A DNA stretch of 64,000 nt from JAJPHF01 sp035293805. GTDB taxonomy: Bacteria > Chloroflexota > UBA6077 > JAJPHF01. Positions within the stretch are counted from its first letter, which is position 1. The number at the start of each line of letters is the position of its first letter. This document shows positions 31,332 through 40,176 of this stretch, in pieces. The position numbers and the translations under genes are program-made. A model generated the notes under the pieces. That model worked only from the letters and a program-made list of their open reading frames with translations. It searched no databases and had not been told where the DNA came from. Location: assembly GCA_035293805.1 (NCBI GenBank), contig DATGMD010000043.1:1-64000 (forward strand), given 5' to 3'.

Positions 31332-33758
31332 TTACGAGGGCGCGTCCGGAATGTTGATGTTCTGCGTGGCCGTGAAGGCCTCGTCGGCGGGGATCTCGAG
31401 AGGCGGGCCGCCGTGCTCGTGGTCGGGGCTCGCCAGCGCCATCAGCACCTTCTCGGGCGTGATGGGCAGGTCCTTGATGCGGACGCCCACGGCATTGTAG
31501 ATCGCGTTCGCGATCGCCGCCGGCACCGAGAGCGTCCCCGACTCGCCGACCCCCTTCGCGCCGAACGGGCCGCGCTGGTGCGGCACCTCGACGCTCACCG
31601 CCGCCATCTCGGGCGGCACGTCCTTGAGCGAGGGAATCTGGTACTCTAGCAGGCTCGCGTTCGTCACCTGCCCCTGGTCGACGTTCATCCACTCGTAGAA
31701 CGTCAGCCCGAGCGTTAGGATCGCGGCGCCCTGGATCTGCTGGACGCAGTGGTGCGGGTTCACCTCCTGGCCCACGTCGGCCGCCGCGGCGAAGCGCAGC
31801 ACGCTCACCCGGCCCGTCTCGGTGTCCACCGCGACCTCGGCCGCGCTGGCGCCCGAGAACCAGAACTCGGTGCTCTTCTGGGTCTGGCCGGTCTCGTGGT
31901 CCATCGGGTCGGCGATCGTCTTGTAGGTCGCCTCGCCGACGAGGTTGGTGCCGAGCGCGCCCAGCTTGGCGGCGAACACCTGAGGAATCGTCAGGCCGCG
32001 CTGCTCGTTGCCGCGCACGTACACGCGCTCGTGGCGCAGCACCAGGTCCTCGGGATCGGCCTCTAGCTCCTCGGAGGCCGCCTCGAATAGCTGCTGCTTG
32101 ATCTGGGCGGCCGCACCGCGGATGGCGTTCCCCATGTGGTAGGTCGAGCGGCTGCCGGCGGTGATGGTGTCGTAGGGCGTCACGTCGGTGTCGGGCAGGT
32201 GGACCCGCACCCGCTCGATGGGCACCCCTAGCTCCTCGGCGGCGATCTGGGCGAGCGCCGTCTCCGAGCCCTGGCCCATCTCGACCGTGCTCGACAGCAC
32301 GGTGACGCTACCGTCGGCGTTCATGTGGACGACCGCGCCCGAGATCGAGGGCGTGAGCACGGCCTTCACGCCGCAGGCGAGCCCCTTCGCGCGGTGGACG
32401 CCCGAGCCGCGGAAGACGCGCTGCGGCGGCCTCGGGGGCTCCCACTGGATCGCCTCCGCCACCTTCGCCAGCGACTCTTTGACGCCGATGCTCTCCATCG
32501 GCGCGCCGGTGGCGAACTCGTCGCCCTCCTCAAGAGCGTGGCGCATCCGTAGCTCCAGCGGGTCGATACCCAAGTGGTGCGCCACCACGTCCATCTGCGA
32601 CTCGTAGGCGAACACCACCTGCGGCACGCCGAAGCCGCGGAAGGCGCCGGCCGGCACGTTGTTGGTGTAGACGCAGTGCGAGTCGATCTTGACGTTCGGG
32701 AACTTGTACGGCCCCGCCGAGGTGTAGCCCGACTTGTGCACCACGCGCGGCCCGATCTCGGCGTAAGCGCCGGTGTTCCAGTAGTTCTCGGCCTCGCAGG
32801 CGACGATGTCGCCGTTCTTCATCACGCCGAGCTTGCAGCGCGCGACGACGTTGTGCTTGGTGATCGTGACGAACTCCTCGGGGCGGCTGAGGACGATGCG
32901 CACCGGCTTGCGCGTGACGTAGGCCAGATAGGCGGTGAGCGGCTCCAGCTTGTCGTAGAGCTTGGCGCCGTAGCCGGCGCCGAGGTAGGGTGCGACGACG
33001 CGCACGCGGTTCAGCGGCAGGCGGAAGATGGCCGCGATGTCGGTGCGGATGTAGGAGGGGCTCTGCGTCGCCGTCCAGATCTGAAAGCGCTCGTCCTCGT
33101 CGATGTAGACGAGGGTGGCGTGCGGCTCCAGCGGCACGTGCTGGGCCGGCGGCGTGACATAGGTGTCCTCGAAGACGTAGTCGGCGCGGGCGAACGCGGC
33201 GTCGGCGTCGCCCTTGCGCAGGCGCAGGCTGTAGCAGACGTTCGTGCCGCTGGTGGCGCCGACGTGGGCCATGTCGGCGAACGCGCGGGCGGGCTTCAGC
33301 ACCTCGTGGACCAGCGGGCTACCCTCGCGCGCCGCCTCCACGGGATCGAACACCGCGGGCAGCGGCTCGTAGTCGACGTCGATCAGCTCCAGCGCCTCCT
33401 CGGCGCTCTCGCGGTCGGCCGCCACCACGGCGGCCACCGGATCGCCGATGTAGCGCACCTTGTCGATGGCGAGGATGGCCTGGTCGCGGAACACCGGGCC
33501 GAACCACGGCTCGATGCCCGGCGTGTTCGCCACGTCGGCGCCGCTGACAACGGCCACGACGCCCGGCACCCGCTCGGCGCGGCTCTTGTCTACGCCGCGC
33601 ACCCGCGCGTGCGGGTAGGTGCTGCGCAGAATCATGCCGTGCAGCATGCCCGGCATGTCGATGTCGCCGGTGTAGATCGGGCGGCCGGTGACCTTCTTGA
33701 GGCCGTCGACGCGCGGCACGGGCTTGCCGACAACGTCGAACTCCACGTCCAGCGCCAT
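31332..33758 (-). CDS. Molybdopterin-binding large subunit of a xanthine dehydrogenase-family hydroxylase
   Basis: 808 residues from ATG 33758 after GGGAGG; 15 further upstream codons are rejected. The N-terminal GKPVPRVDGLKKVTGRPIYTGDIDMPGMLHGMILRS-like region is typical; Mo-cofactor segments are GAFRGFGVPQ, EMGQGSETALAQIAAEELG and GVGESGTLSVPAAIANAI, the last carrying the catalytic Glu. AFRGFG indicates a xanthine dehydrogenase/hydroxybenzoyl-CoA reductase-type site, not the AYRCSFR loop of CO dehydrogenase. So it probably hydroxylates or reduces an aromatic or N-heteroaromatic compound; calling it CO dehydrogenase would be wrong. Substrate unknown. Confidence 0.93.
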   Translation of the reverse strand: MALDVEFDVVGKPVPRVDGLKKVTGRPIYTGDIDMPGMLHGMILRSTYPHARVRGVDKSRAERVPGVVAVVSGADVANTPGIEPWFGPVFRDQAILAIDKVRYIGDPVAAVVAADRESAEEALELIDVDYEPLPAVFDPVEAAREGSPLVHEVLKPARAFADMAHVGATSGTNVCYSLRLRKGDADAAFARADYVFEDTYVTPPAQHVPLEPHATLVYIDEDERFQIWTATQSPSYIRTDIAAIFRLPLNRVRVVAPYLGAGYGAKLYDKLEPLTAYLAYVTRKPVRIVLSRPEEFVTITKHNVVARCKLGVMKNGDIVACEAENYWNTGAYAEIGPRVVHKSGYTSAGPYKFPNVKIDSHCVYTNNVPAGAFRGFGVPQVVFAYESQMDVVAHHLGIDPLELRMRHALEEGDEFATGAPMESIGVKESLAKVAEAIQWEPPRPPQRVFRGSGVHRAKGLACGVKAVLTPSISGAVVHMNADGSVTVLSSTVEMGQGSETALAQIAAEELGVPIERVRVHLPDTDVTPYDTITAGSRSTYHMGNAIRGAAAQIKQQLFEAASEELEADPEDLVLRHERVYVRGNEQRGLTIPQVFAAKLGALGTNLVGEATYKTIADPMDHETGQTQKSTEFWFSGASAAEVAVDTETGRVSVLRFAAAADVGQEVNPHHCVQQIQGAAILTLGLTFYEWMNVDQGQVTNASLLEYQIPSLKDVPPEMAAVSVEVPHQRGPFGAKGVGESGTLSVPAAIANAIYNAVGVRIKDLPITPEKVLMALASPDHEHGGPPLEIPADEAFTATQNINIPDAPS

Positions 33759-33799
33759 GATTCCTCCCAGTGCCGAGTGCTGAGCCGCGTTCCGAGTCG

Positions 33800-34702
33800 T
33801 CACTCGCTACTCAGGACTCCCCCACGCGCAAGGGCGGCCCGGAGCGCGCGGCCGGCGAACACGCGCGTCATCTCGCGCTTGTACCACTCCGAGCCGCGAA
33901 TGTCGGGCGTGGGATCGACTTGCTCGGCCGCCAGCCGGCCCAGCTCGGCTGCCAGGCGCTGCACCGCCGCGGCGTCCGCGGCCTGGATGCCGCGCGCCAG
34001 GTCCGCCGCGCCCTGCACGAGGAGCGGCGTGCTGGAGACGGACGTGTACACCAGGCGCAAGTCGGCGAAGGTGCCATCCTCCGCGAGCGTGGCCGCGGCC
34101 GCCACGCCGAGGCACGGCCAGTCCATCGCCGACAGCGAGGTGTATTTCAGATAGGCGGCGTGGGTGCGGGGCGGCGGGTCGGGCACGATCACCTCGGCCA
34201 GCACCTCGCCCGGCTCCAGGGCCGTCGTGTAGAGCCCGAGGAAGAACTCCTCCAGCGGGACAGTGCGCTCGCCGTCCGCGCCGACGATCCGCGCGCTGGC
34301 GTGGAGCGCGATCAGCGGCGCGGGCGGATCGAGCCGGAAGTCGCCGTGCGCCAGGTTGCCGCCGACGGTGGCGGCGTGCCGCACGCGGACGTTGCCCACC
34401 TGGCGGTAGGTCTCGGCCAGGACCGGGAGGCGCTCACGCACCACGGGCGACAGCTCCACGTCGCGGTGCGACGCAAGCGCGCCCAGCCGCAGGCCCACGC
34501 CCGGCTCATGGCGGATGCCGTCCAGGCCGGCGATGGTCTTCAGGTCGATCAGGTAGCCGGGCTGGTAGACGCGCTCGCGCAGCATGATGAGCAGCGCCGT
34601 GCCGCCGGCAATGTAGCTCGCGTCGTCGGCGTGCTCCTGATAGAGCCGGCTGGCCTCGTCGAGCGTCGTCGGCTGCAACAGATCGAGGCGCTTGATCGTC
34701 AT
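33800..34702 (-). CDS. FAD-binding subunit of the Mo hydroxylase
   Basis: 300 residues from ATG 34702, whose ATGA overlaps the CoxG-like stop. FAD-binding segments typical of the family are ASYIAGGTALLIMLRERV, the HAATVGGNLAHGDFRLDPP motif (second FAD loop, T-V-G-G-N) and the C-terminal CO_deh_flav_C domain beginning near residue 180 with YLKYTSLSAMDWPCLGVAAAATL. It accepts electrons from the 2Fe-2S subunit. 41 bases separate it from the large-subunit gene downstream. Confidence 0.92.
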   Translation of the reverse strand: MTIKRLDLLQPTTLDEASRLYQEHADDASYIAGGTALLIMLRERVYQPGYLIDLKTIAGLDGIRHEPGVGLRLGALASHRDVELSPVVRERLPVLAETYRQVGNVRVRHAATVGGNLAHGDFRLDPPAPLIALHASARIVGADGERTVPLEEFFLGLYTTALEPGEVLAEVIVPDPPPRTHAAYLKYTSLSAMDWPCLGVAAAATLAEDGTFADLRLVYTSVSSTPLLVQGAADLARGIQAADAAAVQRLAAELGRLAAEQVDPTPDIRGSEWYKREMTRVFAGRALRAALARGGVLSSE

Positions 34703-35151
34703 GATGCCGTCTCGAGCTTGCGCTGCACGCAGGCGGCGAACTCGCGGCCGGTTTGCGTGGCCTTCTGACGGAAGATCGGCTCGCCGAGGGAGCCCAGCTT
34801 GCCCCACAGCGACACGTCGGCGCGGTAGGCGACCTCTGTCGCGTCGTCGCCCTGCGGCGTGAGGCGGAGCGTCGCGGCGACCTGGACATTACTGCCCAGC
34901 CGCTTGTCCTCACCCCGCGCCGTGGACTCCAGCTCGTGGGGCGGGTCCATGCGCGTAATGGCCACGTCCATCGCGGCGCTGAAGGTGATGTAGGCAACCT
35001 TGACGCTCATGGTGGCGCGGTAGGTATTCTCGTCGAGACGCTCGACCTTCGAGCAGCCGGGCACGCAGCCGACCATCTGCTGCGGGTCGATGAGGAAGTC
35101 CCAGACCTTCTGTGGCGGCGCCTTGACGGCGAAGCTCGACTCGATGACCAT
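34699..35151 (-). CDS. coxG: CoxG-like SRPBCC protein
   Basis: 150 residues from ATG 35151 (GAGGTGAGGCG upstream). The start ESSFAVKAPPQKVWDFLIDPQQMVGCVPGCSKVERL is characteristic of CoxG, with the CVPG motif and the internal VAATLRLTPQGDDATEVAYRADV strand pair. In Oligotropha CoxG helps anchor CO dehydrogenase to the membrane; here the partner is an XDH-type enzyme. It is the first gene of the four-gene hydroxylase operon, with a TACACT -10-like box at 35205-35210 on the minus strand, about 55 bases upstream. Confidence 0.9.
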   Translation of the reverse strand: MVIESSFAVKAPPQKVWDFLIDPQQMVGCVPGCSKVERLDENTYRATMSVKVAYITFSAAMDVAITRMDPPHELESTARGEDKRLGSNVQVAATLRLTPQGDDATEVAYRADVSLWGKLGSLGEPIFRQKATQTGREFAACVQRKLETAS

Positions 35152-35534
35152 CGCCTCACCTCGGGGCAAGCTCGGGCGACCGGCCCGTCGACGCGATCCC
35201 TACCAGTGTAGCGGACCGGTCGCGCAGCCGGCGGGCCGGCAGCGCCAAGACGCTGGCGGTCGCCCCAGGCGCCGCGCGATGGCAAGCAGCCGCCTACCCC
35301 GCGAGGAGTCCAGCCCGGTTGCTGGCGGTGCATAGATCCGGCAAGCGCGAAGGGAGAGGTGGCACGCCGGACGAACCGGAGCCGACCGCGTCAGTCGATC
35401 TCGAAGCGCTGCTCACCGAGCGCATCTCCGCGTATCGCGTCTGCCTGTTCCCACTCGGGGACGCGCTGCTGGACGCGGTGGGGCGCCTGGAAGGCGAGCG
35501 CGCGGAGCGTCTGGACGAGTCGGGCCGCGGTTTC
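35152..35534. other. 383-base gap with a possible gene fragment on the plus strand
   Basis: The first 170 bases likely hold the CoxG operon promoter. From about 35328 the plus strand shows a codon-like, GC3-rich frame (ASVDLEALLTERISAYRVCLFPLGDALLDAV) that then runs antisense into the gamma-glutamyltransferase gene. It could be the front of a small gene or a remnant; no start codon with a good site and no homology could be recognised. Confidence 0.3.
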
Positions 35535-37136
35535 CTAGCAGGCCGCGGCGGCGCCGTCGCCGCGTGGGTCGGCCGCGGCGCTCAGCACCCCGTCGGCGTC
35601 CACGCCTGCGATCTGGGCGATGCCGACCTGGTAGTTCCAGTCGGGGATCACGTCAACCGTGTAGCCGCGCCGGCGCAGCGCATCCAGCGCTGTCGGCGGC
35701 ACCCGCGCCTCGACGTGCAGCACGTCGCGCGGGTCGCGGGGCTCGATGCCGCCGTACAGCCAGCGCGGCGCCTCGACCGCCGCCTGCACGTCCAGATCGT
35801 AGTCGAGCAGCGCCGTGAGCAATTGAAGCTGCGTCTGCGGCTGGCCGTCGCCGCCGCGGCTGCCGAGCGCCACGATGCGGTCCGCGCCCTCTGCCAGTCC
35901 AGGCATGAGCGTATGGGGCGGTCGCACGCTGGGCGCCACGGCGCGCGGGCCAACGCCATCCACCGGTAAGTGCGCGGCGCGGTTGTGCAAGAACACCCCC
36001 GTATCCCCCGCGATCACCCCGGAGCCGAACGGCACCCATAGGCTCTCGATCAGCGACACCACGTTCCCGTCGGCGTCGGCCGCCGCCAGGTACACCGTGT
36101 CCGCGGACGGCAGGGCCGCCTGGCTGGCCGCCGCCGTCGCCGCGCTCGTCCGCAGCGCCGTCAGACGGGACCCCCAGGCTGCAACGTCGCCGGTGGCGGG
36201 CGGTGGCGGGACCAGCGACGGATCGCCGATCCGGTGGTCCCGCTCCTCGATGGCGACGCGCGTGGCCGACACCAGCAGGTCGAGGCTCTCGGCCGACAGG
36301 TGGCCGGCCGCGCGCACGTCCTCGCCCGCCAGCAAGCCCAGCTGAATGATCGTCGCCAGGCCCTGGGAGTTTGGCGGGCACTGGTAGACCGTGCAGCCGC
36401 GGTACGCCACGCGCAGCGGCTCCTGCCACACGCTCGCGTGGGCGGCCAGGTCGTCGAGCGTCAGCACGCCACCCGCGGCGCCCACAGCCTGGACCATCGC
36501 GTCGGCGAGCGGGCCGCCGTAGAACGCGTCGGCGCCGTCGCGGGCCAACGCCGTGAGCGTGCGGGCCAGGTCGGGAAAGCGGGCGGGGCGGCCGGGGCGG
36601 ATCGGCTCGCCGCCGGGCAGGTAAGCCCGGGCGGCGCCCGGCTGGGCGGCCAGCGCCTCGCGGTTCGCGGCGACGGCGCGGCTCAGCGCCGCCGATACGG
36701 GAAAGCCGTCGGTGGCGTAGCCGATCGCGGGCGCCAGCACCCGGTCGAGCCCCAGCCGGCCGTAGCGCGCCAGCAGGTCGCCCCAGGCCCGCACCGCCCC
36801 GGGTACCGTAACGGCCAGCCCACCGCGCGCCGGCACCCACGCGTGGCCCGCGGCGCGCACGCGCTCGGGCGTGAGCGCCGCGGGCGTGCGGCCGCTGCCG
36901 TTCAACACCACCGGCGTCCCGCCGGCGGGCCGCAGCAGCACGAACGCGTCCCCGCCCAGGCCGCACTGGTGCGGCTGCACCACACACAGCGCCGCGTTCG
37001 CGGCCACCGCCGCGTCGACCGCGTTGCCGCCCCGGGCGTACATCTGCATGCCGGCCTGGGTCGCCAGGTAGTGCGGCGTCGCCACCACGCCGCGACAGCC
37101 GCGCGCCGGCTGCCAGCGCGTCCCGTCCATCGCCAT
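35535..37136 (-). CDS. Gamma-glutamyltransferase family protein (cytoplasmic, YwrD-like)
   Basis: 533 residues from ATG 37136 (GGGAGGTGACCC upstream). The N-terminus GVVATPHYLATQAGMQMYARGGNAVDAAVAANAALCVVQPHQCGLGGDAF is the classic GGT start. The Ntn nucleophile Thr is in SADTVYLAAADADGNVVSLIES, after which the chain should self-cleave, and GSRGGDGQPQTQLQ is the conserved C-terminal segment. There is no signal peptide, unlike secreted glutathione-degrading GGTs. The substrate may be glutathione or another gamma-glutamyl amide, or a cephalosporin-like amide as in acylase relatives. It stands alone. Confidence 0.9.
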   Translation of the reverse strand: MAMDGTRWQPARGCRGVVATPHYLATQAGMQMYARGGNAVDAAVAANAALCVVQPHQCGLGGDAFVLLRPAGGTPVVLNGSGRTPAALTPERVRAAGHAWVPARGGLAVTVPGAVRAWGDLLARYGRLGLDRVLAPAIGYATDGFPVSAALSRAVAANREALAAQPGAARAYLPGGEPIRPGRPARFPDLARTLTALARDGADAFYGGPLADAMVQAVGAAGGVLTLDDLAAHASVWQEPLRVAYRGCTVYQCPPNSQGLATIIQLGLLAGEDVRAAGHLSAESLDLLVSATRVAIEERDHRIGDPSLVPPPPATGDVAAWGSRLTALRTSAATAAASQAALPSADTVYLAAADADGNVVSLIESLWVPFGSGVIAGDTGVFLHNRAAHLPVDGVGPRAVAPSVRPPHTLMPGLAEGADRIVALGSRGGDGQPQTQLQLLTALLDYDLDVQAAVEAPRWLYGGIEPRDPRDVLHVEARVPPTALDALRRRGYTVDVIPDWNYQVGIAQIAGVDADGVLSAAADPRGDGAAAAC

Positions 37137-37302
37137 GGGTCACCTCCCGCCGCTTCCCCGCGCGCCTGCTCAGTGTAGCAGACGGACCAGCCAAGCCTGG
37201 CGGGCGTATCGCGGGCGCGCTATATTGTGGCCCGCGCGTTGGCGCGGCGAGTGACGCCGGCTCGGTAGCCCCGCGATCAAACGCTGCTCAGGAGGGCGAA
37301 CG

Positions 37303-38490
37303 ATGAAGCTCCCGCGCCTTCGGCTCGCGCGCGCCTTCGGCCTGGGACTGGCCACGATCTGGCTGGCGGGCGCCTGCGCGCCCGCGCCCGCAGCGCCGCC
37401 GGCCGCCGCCCCGGCCGCGCCTACCACGCCCGCGACGAGCAGCGCCCCGGCTACCCCGAATGCGGGCACCTCGGCGCAGGCGACCGGGGCCGCGCCGGCC
37501 GCCAGCAAGCCGGCCCTCGCCACCGCGCCGCTCCTGACGCTCAAGGTCGGGGTGCTGCCCGTGACGAGCTGGGCTCCGCTGTTCATCGGCCAGGAGCGCG
37601 GCTACTTCCAGGAAGTGGGCCTCGACCTCGACGTGTCCAGCTTCCCGAACTACGCCACGCAGGTGCCGCTACTGGCGCAGGGGCAGCTGCACGTGGCGGG
37701 CTGCTCGAACGCCGTCATCTGCTACAACGCCTTCGGCCGCGACCTGGACATCCGGATCGTGGACGACCTCCAGTCGGCCGGCAAGACCGAGAAGTCGCGG
37801 GGATCGGGCGGGCTAGTGGTGCGGCAGGACCTCTGGGACGACGGCACCATTCGCGGCCCCCAGGACCTGGTTGGCCGCAACCTGTACACGCAGGCGGGGC
37901 CTGGCAGCGGCCAGCACGCCCAGGGCATCCACTGGCTGAAGCGGGCGGGCGTGGATCCAACCAGCATGGACTGGCCGATGCTGACGTTCCCCGACCTGTT
38001 CGCGGCGATGCAGAACAAGGGCGCGGAGGTTGGCTTCCAGTCGGAGCCGTTCACCACGCTGGGTATCAGCCGGGGCGTACACCGGCTGCTGGCCAGCCAG
38101 GAAGAGATGGACCCCAACACCCAGGTCACCTACGTGATGTACTGGACCGGGATCGATCAACTAGGGCCGCAGGCCGGCGAGCGGTTCCTGGTCGCCTTCC
38201 AGCGCGGCGGCCGCGACTTTACGAACGCCATGGAGTACGGCGTGGACGAGGACGCGATCATCGACGTCCTGACGCGCGAGACCACGCTGAAAGACCCCGC
38301 AATATACCGCCAGATCAAGTACCCCTGGCGCGACCCCAACGGGGTAGTGAACCGCGAGGCGCTCCAGGCCGACGCCGACCTGTTCGCGGACGCCGGCCTC
38401 ATGCCGAAGACCGACATCAGCGGCGCGTTCGAGGACAAGTATCGCCGCTTCTCCGTCGACTACCTCGGCGAGTACCAGCCCCCGCGCTAG
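37303..38490 (+). CDS. ABC transporter substrate-binding lipoprotein (NMT1/THI5-like)
   Basis: 395 residues from ATG 37303 after CAGGAGGGCG. A signal peptide ends in the lipobox WLAGAC, followed by an Ala/Pro/Thr linker of about 50 residues. The fold begins LKVGVLPVTSWAPLFIGQERGYFQEVGLDLDV, with AQGQLHVAGCSNAVICYNAF and the hinge QNKGAEVGFQSEPFTTLGI. It is the same family as the protein at 5984 but clearly different in sequence. No permease or ATPase is adjacent. Its last four bases overlap the convergent polysaccharide deacetylase gene. The ligand is unknown. Confidence 0.87.
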   Translation: MKLPRLRLARAFGLGLATIWLAGACAPAPAAPPAAAPAAPTTPATSSAPATPNAGTSAQATGAAPAASKPALATAPLLTLKVGVLPVTSWAPLFIGQERGYFQEVGLDLDVSSFPNYATQVPLLAQGQLHVAGCSNAVICYNAFGRDLDIRIVDDLQSAGKTEKSRGSGGLVVRQDLWDDGTIRGPQDLVGRNLYTQAGPGSGQHAQGIHWLKRAGVDPTSMDWPMLTFPDLFAAMQNKGAEVGFQSEPFTTLGISRGVHRLLASQEEMDPNTQVTYVMYWTGIDQLGPQAGERFLVAFQRGGRDFTNAMEYGVDEDAIIDVLTRETTLKDPAIYRQIKYPWRDPNGVVNREALQADADLFADAGLMPKTDISGAFEDKYRRFSVDYLGEYQPPR

Positions 38491-39377
38491 GCCTGGTCGT
38501 GCTCCAGCCAGTAGCGCGCGAGGTCGATGCAGCGGTAGAACCACACCCCGGGCCGGCTCGCTGAGTAGGCCAGGAAGTCGTCGAGCAGCTTCGCCATGGC
38601 GGGGCGGCCGCTGTTGTGGACGTGCGCCACGTAGCACAGCTTCATTGGGTGCCGCGCCGACTCCTCGTACAGCGCGTCGAAGGTGATCTTAAGCTGCGCT
38701 AGCCCCGCCACGACACCCAGCGCCGCCAGGTCGTTGTCGGTGTAGCCCGGCATCGTGTAGCCCACCGACACCAGCTTATGCCCATTCACGTCGATGGTAT
38801 ACGGCACGTCGGCGTCGGAGTAGTCGGCCGTCCAGACGACCCCCTGCTCGGCGCACAGGTCGAGCGTGTGCGGCGTCGGCCGCGGCCCCTGCGACATGTA
38901 GCCGAGTGTCTTCTCCCCCGTCACCCGCTCCAGCGCGTCGAGCGCCCGCCGCAGGTAGTCGCGCTCCTCCTCCTTTGTCTTGTACAGCGGCGGGTGGATC
39001 GCCTGGTCGTACTGGTGCGTCGCGATCTCGTGGCCGCGCGCTTGCGCCTCGCGGATGCTGGCCGGGAACAGCTCGGCCACCAGGCCGCTGCAGATCACCG
39101 TCGCCTTCACCTGGCGCCGGTCCAGCACGTCGAGCAGCCGCCAGATGCCGTGCCGCGCGCCGTACTCCCGCGCGCCGAGCGACAGGAAGTCGAACGTATG
39201 GTGCGCGCCAGCGGGCATCGGCCGGATCGGGCGCGGGACCGACTCCCACTCGTGCAGGACGATGATCCCGACCGCCATGCGCGCGCCGCCTGGCCAGGCC
39301 GTGAACCAGGCCGGCCGTCTGGGGCTCTGCGGCCGATACTGCCATTGATAGACCGCCGCCAGCTCGCTCGTGTCCAT
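38487..39377 (-). CDS. Polysaccharide deacetylase-family hydrolase (PuuE-like)
   Basis: 296 residues from ATG 39377 after AGGAAAGGCGG. NodB-type fold: FDFLSLGAREYGARHGIWRLLDVLDRRQVKATVICSGLVAELFP, the metal-binding His pair in GHEIATHQYDQ, and GYMSQGPRPTPHTLDLCAEQGVVW with the typical motif 3-4 residues. The first metal motif T-F-D-D is not present, which places it with allantoinase-like PuuE proteins or enzymes acting on other amides and not with chitin deacetylases. VAHVHNSGRP near the end supplies another His. No signal peptide. Substrate unknown. Confidence 0.85.
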   Translation of the reverse strand: MDTSELAAVYQWQYRPQSPRRPAWFTAWPGGARMAVGIIVLHEWESVPRPIRPMPAGAHHTFDFLSLGAREYGARHGIWRLLDVLDRRQVKATVICSGLVAELFPASIREAQARGHEIATHQYDQAIHPPLYKTKEEERDYLRRALDALERVTGEKTLGYMSQGPRPTPHTLDLCAEQGVVWTADYSDADVPYTIDVNGHKLVSVGYTMPGYTDNDLAALGVVAGLAQLKITFDALYEESARHPMKLCYVAHVHNSGRPAMAKLLDDFLAYSASRPGVWFYRCIDLARYWLEHDQA

Positions 39378-39551
39378 CGCTTTCCGCCTTTCCTGATGGC
39401 GTTCGCGCCCCCCTGGCTGCCAGGGGATGATAAGAGAAGCGAGGCCGAAGGATGCAATCTGCCGCTGTCGCCTCGTGCGAGCGAGCAGCCAGCCGCGTTG
39501 GCCCGCGCCGCGTGTGCTACGCTAGAATTACGGATTAGGGGGAGCGGCGCC

Positions 39552-39893
39552 GTGCAGCAGCCGGAGTACGTGGCGGTCGCGCGGGTCGACGAGCTGCCGC
39601 CGGGCGCTCGGCGGCTGGTGAATGTCGGGCCGCACCCAGTGCTGCTCGTAAACGCGGACGGCGCGCTGTTCGCCATCCCGAATGCCTGCCCGCACCGCGA
39701 GTGGCCGCTCTCTCAGGCCGAGATGCGCGACGACCTGCTGAAGTGCGCGCGGCACGGCTGGGAGTTCGACGTGCCGAGCGGGCGGGCCGTCTACCCGCCG
39801 TTCGGGTACCGGCTGCGCCACCTGCCGCTGCAAGTGGTGGACGGCTGGGTCCAGGTCGCGTGGACCGAGCCAGAGTTCGAGCCGGCCCACTGA
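39552..39893 (+). CDS. Small Rieske-type 2Fe-2S ferredoxin
   Basis: 113 residues from GTG 39552 (GGGGGAGC upstream). The Rieske ligands are CPHREWPL and CARHGW, 17 residues apart, with the surrounding LVNADGALFAIPNACPHR and EFDVPSGRAVYPPF typical of the non-heme oxygenase-type Rieske ferredoxins. It lacks a signal sequence, so it acts in the cytoplasm. It is 283 bases upstream of two tandem UbiD genes on the same strand; it could serve electron transfer to an oxygenase or to flavin maturation, but no oxygenase is nearby. TAGAAT at 39523-39528 is a possible -10 box. Confidence 0.85.
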   Translation: MQQPEYVAVARVDELPPGARRLVNVGPHPVLLVNADGALFAIPNACPHREWPLSQAEMRDDLLKCARHGWEFDVPSGRAVYPPFGYRLRHLPLQVVDGWVQVAWTEPEFEPAH

Positions 39894-39934
39894 TCGCGGG
39901 CGCACAGCACTTTGGCGCAGGGTTGGGTGGGGAC

Positions 39935-40020
39935 GCGGCCCTCACCCCAGCCCTCTCCCAGGGGGAGAGGCGGTAGGACCCGCTTACCCCGGCCCTCGCC
40001 GAGGGGAGAGGGAGCGGGCG
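39935..40020. repeat. GC-rich dispersed repeat with two hairpins
   Basis: The stretch contains CCCTCACCCCAGCCCTCTCCC followed by GGGAGAGG (arms 39952-39959 and 39963-39970) and a second copy-like unit CCGGCCCTCGCCGAGGGGAGAGGG. Motifs of this type, CCCTCACCC..CCCTCTCCC..GGGAGAGGG, occur as dispersed intergenic repeats in many bacteria. It fills most of the 283-base gap between the Rieske and first UbiD gene. A terminator role after the Rieske gene is possible. Confidence 0.65.
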
Positions 40021-40176
40021 TCCACCAGTCCACCATTGCGTCCGAGGAGCCCGCGAGTCTCGCGCCGGGGCTGCGCCGCGCCGGGCGGCGACGCACAGCC
40101 CGTGCGCCCGTTCAACCGCGCGACTGGCTCGGCCGCGCCGCGGCCCGCCGCGCAGCTTGCGAAAGGGGAGTACGTC

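Noticed and set aside
31332..33758. Form I CO dehydrogenase large subunit
   Set aside because: The active-site loop is AFRGFG, not AYRCSFR, so CO oxidation is unlikely despite the coxG-like gene.
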